A stretch of DNA of 64,000 bases from Streptomyces sp. P9-A4. GTDB taxonomy: Bacteria > Actinomycetota > Actinomycetes > Streptomycetales > Streptomycetaceae. Each line of letters opens with the position of its first letter. Within the stretch, counting starts at the first letter, position 1. Position numbers and translations under genes: made by a program. The notes under the pieces were generated by a model. That model did not search any database and was not told the origin of the DNA. It was given only the letters and a program-made list of their open reading frames with translations. Below are positions 58,089 to 64,000 of this stretch, one piece after another. The stretch is taken from positions 3,420,501-3,484,500 of the forward strand of contig NZ_JAZIFY010000001.1 of NCBI RefSeq assembly GCF_036634195.1, given 5' to 3'.

Positions 58089-59111
58089 TTACTTCATCTT
58101 GGTGCCGGTGGAGCGGAGCGCGGCACACGCCTCGGTCACACGGGCGGCCATGCCGGCCTCGGCCAGCTTGCCCCAGGTGCGCGGGTCGTAGGTCGACTTG
58201 ATGCCGACCTCGCCGTCGACCTTGAGAACGCCGTCGTAGTTCTTGAACATGTGGTTCGCCACCGGACGCGTGAAGGCGTACTGGGTGTCGGTGTCCAGGT
58301 TCATCTTCACGACGCCGTTCTCCAGCGCGGTGGCGATCTCCTCGGCCGTGGAGCCCGAGCCGCCGTGGAAGACGAAGTCGAACGGGGACGCCTTGCCGTA
58401 CTTCTCGGCGACACCGGCCTGGAGGTCCTTGAGCAGCTCGGGGCGGAGCACGACGTTGCCCGGCTTGTAGACGCCGTGCACGTTGCCGAAGGAGGCGGCG
58501 AGCAGGTAGCGGCCCTTCTCGCCCAGGCCCAGGGCCTCGGCGGTGCGGAGCGCGTCGTCGACGGTGGTGTACAGCTCGTCGTTGATCTCGTGGCTGACGC
58601 CGTCCTCCTCGCCGCCGGTCGGGGTGATCTCGACCTCAAGGATGATCTTGGCGGCGGCGGCCTTCGCGAGCAGCTCCTGGCCGATGGCCAGGTTGTCCGC
58701 GAGGGTCTCGGCGGAGCCGTCCCACATGTGCGACTGGAACAGCGGGTTCAGACCGCGTGCGACGCGCTCGGCGGAGACGTCGAGCAGCGGGCGGACATAG
58801 CCGTCCAGCTTGTCCTTCGGGCAGTGGTCGGTGTGCAGCGCGACCGTGATGTCGTACTTCGCGGCGACGATGTGCGCGAATTCGGCCAGGGCAACGGCGC
58901 CCGTGACCATGTCCTTGTTGTACTGGCCGCCCAGGAACTCGGCTCCGCCGGTCGAGATCTGGATGATGCCGTCGCTCTCGGCCTCCGCGAAGCCGCGCAG
59001 AGCAGCGTGCAGGGTCTGGGACGAGGTCACGTTGATGGCCGGGTAGGCGAACTTGCCTGCCTTCGCCCGGTCGAGCATCTCGTTGTAGACCTCGGGGGTT
59101 GCGATGGGCAT
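58089..59111 (-). CDS. fba: Class II fructose-bisphosphate aldolase
   Basis: This 340-residue zinc enzyme of glycolysis and gluconeogenesis splits fructose 1,6-bisphosphate to glyceraldehyde 3-phosphate and dihydroxyacetone phosphate. The zinc-binding HTDHCPKDKL motif, the glycine-rich FDFVFHGGSGSTAEEIATAL phosphate loop and AFTRPVANHMFKNYDG are present. FAYPAINVTSSQTLHAALRG is the expected N-terminus. The ATG at 59111 has AAGGAG at ideal spacing. It is a single-gene unit with its own hairpin terminator. Upstream lies pyrE with an intervening perfect palindrome. Confidence 0.97.
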   Translation of the reverse strand: MPIATPEVYNEMLDRAKAGKFAYPAINVTSSQTLHAALRGFAEAESDGIIQISTGGAEFLGGQYNKDMVTGAVALAEFAHIVAAKYDITVALHTDHCPKDKLDGYVRPLLDVSAERVARGLNPLFQSHMWDGSAETLADNLAIGQELLAKAAAAKIILEVEITPTGGEEDGVSHEINDELYTTVDDALRTAEALGLGEKGRYLLAASFGNVHGVYKPGNVVLRPELLKDLQAGVAEKYGKASPFDFVFHGGSGSTAEEIATALENGVVKMNLDTDTQYAFTRPVANHMFKNYDGVLKVDGEVGIKSTYDPRTWGKLAEAGMAARVTEACAALRSTGTKMK

Positions 59112-59228
59112 TCGTCCGCTCCTTGTGATGTGCGGGGTGTGTGCTAGTGCTGTCCCTGACCTGGGGGCGACGTCATCGTCGAGACCATCTTTCCAGACTC
59201 TTGTACGGGCTCCCACGGGCGCGGCACA

Positions 59229-59270
59229 CCGAAGGGCGGGGTGTTTCACGTGAAACACCCCGCCCTTCGG
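59229..59270. repeat. 42-bp perfect palindrome between pyrE and fba
   Basis: The sequence from CCGAAGGGCGGGGTG to its mirror CACCCCGCCCTTCGG is perfectly self-complementary around the dinucleotide at 59249-59250, with no loop. On the plus strand it is followed by CAAAAAA. As RNA it would form a very stable hairpin that can end pyrE transcription. Its centre is an exact parS sequence. Confidence 0.9.
59243..59256. promoter_or_regulatory. parS-like ParB-binding site
   Basis: GTTTCACGTGAAAC is the 14-bp consensus of Streptomyces parS, a perfect palindrome bound by ParB for chromosome segregation. Known parS sites cluster near oriC. This one sits in the centre of the 42-bp palindrome in the pyrE-fba gap, outside any coding region, like most parS copies. 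Confidence 0.75.
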
Positions 59271-59333
59271 CAAAAAAGCAGGTCAGGACCGTTCTGACGG
59301 GGGTCCGGGACCTAAGTCACGACTTCGCGGCGG

Positions 59334-59873
59334 TTACGCCAGGTCGAGATCGGCCAGCTGGTAGCCGGTGAGGTACGCCAGGCCCGCACCGGCGATGGCC
59401 TCGGCGGCGCCCCGGTCCACGATCGTGGCCACGGCGACGACCTCGCCGCCGGCCTCCCGGACGGCCTCGACGGCGGTCAGCGGCGAGCCGCCGGTGGTCG
59501 AGGTGTCCTCGACCACCAGGCAGCGACGGCCCTTGACGTCCGTGCCCTCGATCCGGCGCTGCATGCCGTGCGCCTTCTGCGCCTTCCGGACGACGAACGC
59601 GTCGAGGCGCTGCCCGCGCGCGGCGGAGGCGTGCAGCATCGAGGTCGCGACCGGGTCGGCGCCCAGGGTCAGACCGCCGACGCAGTCGAAGTCCAGGTCG
59701 GCCGTCAGGTCGAGCATGACCTGCCCCACCATCGGCGCGGCCTCGCCGTCCAGCGTGATCCGGCGCAGGTCGATGTAGTAATCGGCTTCCAGACCCGAGG
59801 AGAGGGTCACCTTGCCGTGCACCACGGCCTTGTCCTTGATCTGCTGGAGCAGCTCAGCGCGTACGTCAGTCAT
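59334..59873 (-). CDS. pyrE: Orotate phosphoribosyltransferase
   Basis: This 179-residue enzyme of UMP synthesis joins orotate to PRPP. The PRPP-binding motif is CLVVEDTSTTGGSPLTAVEA. The N-terminal hood has TLSSGLEADYYIDLRRITLD, and GGLTLGADPVATSMLHASAA is the orotate-side loop. Length is normal. It lies 28 bp after the aldose-epimerase-like gene on the same strand and may be co-transcribed with it. The following palindrome probably terminates it. Confidence 0.96.
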   Translation of the reverse strand: MTDVRAELLQQIKDKAVVHGKVTLSSGLEADYYIDLRRITLDGEAAPMVGQVMLDLTADLDFDCVGGLTLGADPVATSMLHASAARGQRLDAFVVRKAQKAHGMQRRIEGTDVKGRRCLVVEDTSTTGGSPLTAVEAVREAGGEVVAVATIVDRGAAEAIAGAGLAYLTGYQLADLDLA

Positions 59874-59900
59874 GCCCAGCAGCTTAGACCGGGGCGTGTT

Positions 59901-60686
59901 CTACAGCCGCCGCCAGCTCCAGGTGCTCTCGACCTCCAGGGGGTCGATCGGGGTGACCAGGCGCGGGTGGGTGTTGAGGCCGTTCGGGGGACCGGACTGC
60001 GGCTCGACGCAGACGGCGTCCTCGGGCTCGTCGTAGATCACGACCCAGGGGGCGCGGCTCGCGACCTTCAGCTCCAGCTCCTCCGGCCAGGTGAGGGTGA
60101 CGTCGACGCCGTCGGGCATGCCGAAGCAGTCGTCCCAGGGGCCGGGCAGGGGATCGATCCGGCGCCCGGTGGGGAGGTGGTCCTCACCGCGCTCCTCCTG
60201 CCAGGCGGCGGTGAAGTCCAGCCGCACGTCCTGGCCGCCCCGGCCGAGGTTCCGCAGGAACCAGGGGTGCCAGCCGGCCTGGGCCGGGAAGGAGTCGTCG
60301 TAGGCCTCGACCCCGAACCGGAGGGTGAGGGAGTCCTCGGCCAGCTCGAAGACCTGGGTGACCCTGCCCTTGTACGGCCAGGGGTCGCCCAGCTCACAGG
60401 TGAGGACCGCCTCGGCCTCGGAGCTCCTGGCGGTCTTCCAGGCCAGGTCCCGGACGGTGCCGTGGATGGCGTGCGGGGGCGCGTTGACCGGCAGCTGATG
60501 GGTGGCCGCCCCGTCGCGGAAGCGGCCGTTCCCGGTCCGCCCGCACCAGGGCACCATCGGGAAGCTTCCGAACCGCTCGCCCTGGCGCAGCACCTCGGTG
60601 CCGCCGATGCGCAGGCTCTCGATACGGCCGCCGCGCTCGGGGCTGATGGTCAACTCGGCGTCGCCCGCCGTCAGTCGCGTCTGCAT
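59901..60686 (-). CDS. Aldose 1-epimerase family protein
   Basis: A 261-residue galactose-mutarotase-fold protein. GGRIESLRIGGTEVL and PMVPWCGRTGNGRF start the fold, the catalytic-region histidines appear in NAPPHAIHGTVRDL and QAGWHPWFLRN, and VCVEPQSGPPNGLN supplies the catalytic Glu region. These proteins interconvert alpha and beta anomers of sugars or sugar phosphates. The ATG at 60686 has GGGGGG at a good distance; a GTG at 60692 is too close to it. It lies 28 bp upstream of pyrE. Confidence 0.88.
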   Translation of the reverse strand: MQTRLTAGDAELTISPERGGRIESLRIGGTEVLRQGERFGSFPMVPWCGRTGNGRFRDGAATHQLPVNAPPHAIHGTVRDLAWKTARSSEAEAVLTCELGDPWPYKGRVTQVFELAEDSLTLRFGVEAYDDSFPAQAGWHPWFLRNLGRGGQDVRLDFTAAWQEERGEDHLPTGRRIDPLPGPWDDCFGMPDGVDVTLTWPEELELKVASRAPWVVIYDEPEDAVCVEPQSGPPNGLNTHPRLVTPIDPLEVESTWSWRRL

Positions 60687-60793
60687 GCTCACCCCCCGAC
60701 CCTAATCGTGCGCGGCACCGGACGCGGACGACCCTTCCGGCGCCGGTCGTGGCGACCGCGGGCGGGGGCACGGACGAGGGCGCGGGCGGGGTG

Positions 60794-61663
60794 TCAGCGA
60801 CGGCGGCGGAGGGCCCGGCCGACGATGACGGCGGAGGCGATCGCGAGGGCCGCGGCCGGCGCGATCCAGCGCAGGGTGGCCCCGGCGCTGCTCGCCTCGG
60901 GAGCGGGCACGGGGGCGTACCGGCCGCGCGGCGGGGCGTGGTCGACCTCCTCGGCGCTCCGCCCGATCATCGTCCGGCGGGCGTGGGCAGCCTCGGCGGC
61001 GGGCTGCGGGGAGGGGAAGTCGATGGGGGTGTCGCCGAAGCCCTCGACCGGGAGGGGACCGAGGGAGGGCGGCGGGACCTGCGCGTCGAAGGCGACTCCC
61101 GGGCGGGGCTCCTCGACGCCGTCGTCGACCCCGTCGTCATCGGTGTCGGTGTCGGCGTCAGCGCTTTCAGTACCGGTGTCGGTGTCGGTTCCTGCGCCTG
61201 CGTCGGTATCGGCCTCGGCCTCGGCCGCAGCCGGCTCTCCCGCGAGCGCGGCCACCGCCGCCACGAACTTGTCGAGCAGCCGGGCGCCGGTCGTGGACCG
61301 CGCCTCCTCCGTCGCCTCGGCGAGCCGGCCGTCCGCCGTGAGGGCTCCGGTGAAGCTCAGGCTCGTGCCCTCGGCCACCGGAGTGAGGACGACGGTGAGC
61401 GACAGCTCGGCCGAGCCCTTGCCCCGGGCCTCGGTGCCGTGGCCCTCGTAGGTGATGGCGCCGTCGCGCTCGACGACCTTCAGGGCGCCCCGGTAGGTGA
61501 TCGTGTTGCCGCCGACCCGCACCTTGAGCCGGCCCGTGAGGGGGCCCGCCTCCGCGTCGGCGTCCCGCTGGAGGCCGGGTACGCAGCGCACCACCCGGCC
61601 CGGGTCCGTGAGCGTCGCGCGCAGGACCTCGGCCGGGACCGGAACGAACACCTCATGCTCCAT
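60794..61663 (-). CDS. SRPBCC (CoxG-like) protein with a C-terminal membrane anchor
   Basis: A 289-residue protein. The N-terminal SRPBCC/CoxG lipid- or ligand-binding domain is about 1-145 (HEVFVPVPAEVLRATLTDPG; VGGNTITYRGALKVVERDGA; VLTPVAEGTSLSFTGALTAD). Then comes an acidic low-complexity linker with DTDAGAGTDTDTGTESADAD and further DTD repeats (about 155-190). A C-terminal membrane helix (about 264-283) ends in GRALRRRR. CoxG relatives help carbon-monoxide dehydrogenase assembly, but no cox genes are near, so the function is unknown. It sits between the epimerase-like and spermidine-synthase-like genes. Confidence 0.82.
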   Translation of the reverse strand: MEHEVFVPVPAEVLRATLTDPGRVVRCVPGLQRDADAEAGPLTGRLKVRVGGNTITYRGALKVVERDGAITYEGHGTEARGKGSAELSLTVVLTPVAEGTSLSFTGALTADGRLAEATEEARSTTGARLLDKFVAAVAALAGEPAAAEAEADTDAGAGTDTDTGTESADADTDTDDDGVDDGVEEPRPGVAFDAQVPPPSLGPLPVEGFGDTPIDFPSPQPAAEAAHARRTMIGRSAEEVDHAPPRGRYAPVPAPEASSAGATLRWIAPAAALAIASAVIVGRALRRRR

Positions 61664-61727
61664 GGAAGCCGAGCCTACTCAGGCCGGGGCGCGCCGTCGC
61701 CTGTTTGCCCCGCTGCCGCCATCGCCC

Positions 61728-63434
61728 TCACCCTCCGTACCGGGGGTGCACCAGCGTCGAGGGCGGCAGTTCGGCGCCCCGGACGCGTTCGGCGCGGCGC
61801 GCCGCCGCCGCCAGGGAGCCCGCGCCGAGCGAGCGCAGCGGGGGCGCGTCGGCGGCGAGCGCGAGCCGGGGTGGTGGCGCGCCGGGCCCCGCCGCCCGTA
61901 CGGCCAGGAGGAAGCCCCAGTCGCCGGGCCCCTCGCCCGTACCGCCGGCGCGGTCGGCGCGGTCGGGTCCGGCGGCGAAGCCGGGGGTCCGGCCACCCGC
62001 GCTGTACGGCCGGGTCGCGAAGCCGGCCGCGCGGAGGGTGGCGTCCACGGTCCAGTAGGTGCGGGGCCGGTCGGTGACGGACCCGGCGTGCACGGCGAAG
62101 CGCCCTGACGGGCTGAGCATCTGGGCCACCAGGCCGTAGAACTCCTCCGAGTACAGCTTGGTGCTGGGGGTGATGCCGGGGTCGGGCAGATCGGAGATCA
62201 CCACGTCGTACCGTTCCTGCACACGCGCGGCGGCGCCCCGGAGCCAGCGGAAGGCGTCCGCGTAGACCACGTGGACGCGGGGGTCGCGGAAGGCCTGTGC
62301 GTTGAGCGCGGCGAGCGCCGGGTCCGTACGGGCGAGGCGGACGACCCCCGGGTCGAGTTCGACGACGGTGACGGAGTCCGCCCCGGGGTAGCGCAGCACC
62401 TCGCGTGCGGCCATGCCGTCGCCGCCGCCGACGATGAGCACGCGCGCGTGCGGGCCGTTCATCGCGGGGTGGACGAGTGCCTCGTGGTAGCGGTACTCGT
62501 CCTGCCCGGCGACCCGGAGGCGGCCGTCGAGGAACAGGTCGGGCGGCCTCCCGACCCCGCCCGTCACCACCACCTCCTGGAGCTCGGTGTGGACGGCGAC
62601 CCGCACCGACTCCCCGTACACGGCGCGGCGGGCCGCCTGCTCGAAGTCGTCGACGAGCACGGTCGCGGTGGCGAGGACGGCGAGCACCGACACGTTCACG
62701 GCGACGAGGAGGGCGCGGGACCGGGTGGTCAGGTCGTGGCGGAACACCCAGAGGACGAGGCCGCCGCCCGCCACCACGTTGACCGCGCCGGTGACCAGGG
62801 CGCCGGTCAACTGACCGAGCCAGGGCAGCAGCAGGAAGGGGAAGGCGAGGCCGCCGACCAGCGCGCCGACGTAGTCGGCGGCGAAGAGGTCGGCGACCGT
62901 CCCCGCGGCGTCGTCCTGCTCCCCGACCGAGGCCTTCCGCCCGGCCCGCCCGGCCCGGTCCGTGCCCTCCGCCGGCCGCCCGGGGCGCTGTATCAGCGAC
63001 ATCAGCAGCGGGATCTCGGCGCCGATGAGCACCCCGATGGCCAGTGAGAACGCCACGAGCACGTACCGCGATTCGCCGAGCCAGGCGAAGGCCGCGTACA
63101 GCACCATCGCCGAGCAGCCGCCGACCAGCGCGAGCCCCGCCTCGACCAGGCCGAAGCCGACGGCGGCACGGCAGCGCAACCGCTTGGCGAGGAGCGAGCC
63201 CACCCCCATGGCGAAGACCATCACGGAGAGCACGACGGAGGCCTGGGTGACCGAGTCGCCGATCAAGTAGGAGGCGAGCGCCACCAGTTCGAGTTCGTAG
63301 ACCAGCCCGCAGGCGGCGCAGACGAAGACCACCGCGAGCACCGGGAACCGCACCGTCCCGCGCGGCGGCTCGGGCCGCCGCACGGGCGCCCGCCGCACCC
63401 TCTTGGGTGGCATGGTCACGGTCGGCTCGATCAT
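61728..63434 (-). CDS. Membrane-bound spermidine synthase-like protein
   Basis: A 568-residue protein. Seven or so N-terminal membrane helices (about 30-260) start [20 protein letters not shown]. They are followed by a spermidine-synthase/SAM-dependent domain with [60 protein letters not shown] and [20 protein letters not shown]. The GGGDG loop and conserved DxPDP match polyamine aminopropyltransferases, here fused to a multi-pass membrane domain as in many actinobacteria. Substrate and true reaction are unproven. The C-terminal 60 residues are Ala/Arg-rich. Confidence 0.88.
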   Translation of the reverse strand: MIEPTVTMPPKRVRRAPVRRPEPPRGTVRFPVLAVVFVCAACGLVYELELVALASYLIGDSVTQASVVLSVMVFAMGVGSLLAKRLRCRAAVGFGLVEAGLALVGGCSAMVLYAAFAWLGESRYVLVAFSLAIGVLIGAEIPLLMSLIQRPGRPAEGTDRAGRAGRKASVGEQDDAAGTVADLFAADYVGALVGGLAFPFLLLPWLGQLTGALVTGAVNVVAGGGLVLWVFRHDLTTRSRALLVAVNVSVLAVLATATVLVDDFEQAARRAVYGESVRVAVHTELQEVVVTGGVGRPPDLFLDGRLRVAGQDEYRYHEALVHPAMNGPHARVLIVGGGDGMAAREVLRYPGADSVTVVELDPGVVRLARTDPALAALNAQAFRDPRVHVVYADAFRWLRGAAARVQERYDVVISDLPDPGITPSTKLYSEEFYGLVAQMLSPSGRFAVHAGSVTDRPRTYWTVDATLRAAGFATRPYSAGGRTPGFAAGPDRADRAGGTGEGPGDWGFLLAVRAAGPGAPPPRLALAADAPPLRSLGAGSLAAAARRAERVRGAELPPSTLVHPRYGG

Positions 63435-63509
63435 GACCGTAACGCTACGTCACGTTTCAGGTACCCCTTGTCACCCACACGAGTGCATCTTTGACTCCTG
63501 GGGGGCACA

Positions 63510-64000
63510 TCAGAGCGTGGCAGGCATACGCACGCCGATCCGGGTCCTGGTCACCACCAACTGCCCCTCCTGCGGGTAGGCGTGCCAGGTGCGCCAGCGC
63601 ACCTGGCCCTCATGGCGCTGCGCCAGCATCGCCGTGAAGGCGTGCGGCGAGCCGGGGAAGGTCCCCGCGAGTCCGTTGGGATGGTCGGCGACCAGCGCGA
63701 GCAACTCCTGTGCGCGGCCCGCGAAGGAGCCGTGCGAGAGCGTCTCGACGCGGGCGGCGAATTCGTACTCCCAGCCGCCGACGCGCTTGGAGACACCGAG
63801 CGGCAGCGGGGTGCTGCTCCCGGGCATGCAGGCGACGGTCTCCGAGCAGCTGCGGCCCTCCTCTTCCAGGAGGACCTGGTGCGAGGCGCCGAGCAGCCTC
63901 AACTGGAGTTTGGCGCCGCTGAGTTCGAGGTCGAGCACGGCGAGCGCGGGCAGCGGTTCGCGCCCGAGCGCCCAGGCCAGATCGGCCGCGCGCGTGTCGG
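63510..64000 (-). CDS. DUF2617 family protein, N-terminus beyond the window
   Basis: The frame is open to the window edge. The visible part reads DTRAADLAWALGREPLPALA at its start and continues LDLELSGAKLQLRLLGASHQ, VGGWEYEFAARVETLSHGSF, FPGSPHAFTAMLAQRHEGQV and RWRTWHAYPQEGQLVVTRTR. This matches DUF2617, an actinobacterial family of about 170 residues of unknown function, so only about 10 N-terminal residues should be missing. The GTG/ATG-like starts inside the window are not the real start. It lies 75 bp upstream of the spermidine-synthase-like gene on the same strand. Confidence 0.85.
   Translation of the reverse strand, partial: DTRAADLAWALGREPLPALAVLDLELSGAKLQLRLLGASHQVLLEEEGRSCSETVACMPGSSTPLPLGVSKRVGGWEYEFAARVETLSHGSFAGRAQELLALVADHPNGLAGTFPGSPHAFTAMLAQRHEGQVRWRTWHAYPQEGQLVVTRTRIGVRMPATL

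Overview
The window is chromosomal DNA of a Streptomyces-type actinomycete. The evidence is very high GC with strong third-position G/C bias, GTG and TTG starts, many Ser/Thr kinases, and actinobacterial families (DUF3151, DUF3152, DUF5063, DUF2617, SLATT, DUF397). From memory, the gene order (sigma factor - asd - ask - DUF5063 - recR - ybaB, purA, the kynurenine genes, fba - pyrE) matches the conserved core arm of Streptomyces chromosomes. I saw no rRNA, tRNA, CRISPR array, prophage or intact insertion sequence. By eye I found no in-frame TTA codon in the called genes, so bldA dependence is not indicated.

Layout. 0-9 kb: the 5' part of a large AAA-type 'DNA repair ATPase', a flotillin-like protein, a PucR-type regulator, a two-TrkA-domain membrane protein, a GT2 glycosyltransferase and a tail-anchored Ser/Thr kinase. 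9-17.6 kb: an alkyl sulfatase, a YdcF-type membrane protein, a TPR protein resembling the C-terminal part of AfsR-like regulators, a methyltransferase, an S9 peptidase and a SURF1 protein. 17.6-24 kb, minus strand: an ECF sigma factor with a coupled membrane protein, then asd/ask (aspartate-family amino acids), DUF5063, recR and ybaB. 24-28 kb: a SLATT membrane protein, a conserved hypothetical, a GntR regulator and a class III aminotransferase. 28-29.5 kb: a small scarred patch with a VapBC-like pair, a truncated gene and an HTH-DUF397 chimera. 29.5-39.6 kb: a GH19 chitinase with DasR-type operators, an oxidoreductase, a PstS-like membrane sensor next to a Ser/Thr kinase, purA, a diacylglycerol-kinase-like protein and a membrane protein. 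39.6-46 kb: a GbsR/MarR regulator divergent from an ABC exporter, a P450, and a NarL-type two-component system. 46-57 kb: a secreted FG-GAP protein, the tryptophan-to-anthranilate kynurenine route, DUF3152 and DUF3151 proteins, an MFS exporter and a secreted propeller/Ig-like protein. 57-64 kb: a MalY/PatB-type enzyme, fba, pyrE, an aldose-epimerase-like protein, an SRPBCC protein, a membrane spermidine-synthase-like protein and the start of a DUF2617 gene.

Most of the window is housekeeping or conserved lineage-specific DNA. The most unusual signals are: an exact parS sequence at the centre of a 42-bp perfect palindrome between pyrE and fba; a Streptomyces palindromic repeat read in frame inside asd; the deletion-fusion scars at 28.5-29.5 kb; a 65-bp inverted-repeat element that supplies the stop codon of a receptor kinase; a PstS-like transmembrane sensor paired with that kinase; and a palindromic operator embedded in apparently leaderless divergent promoters at 40.1 kb.
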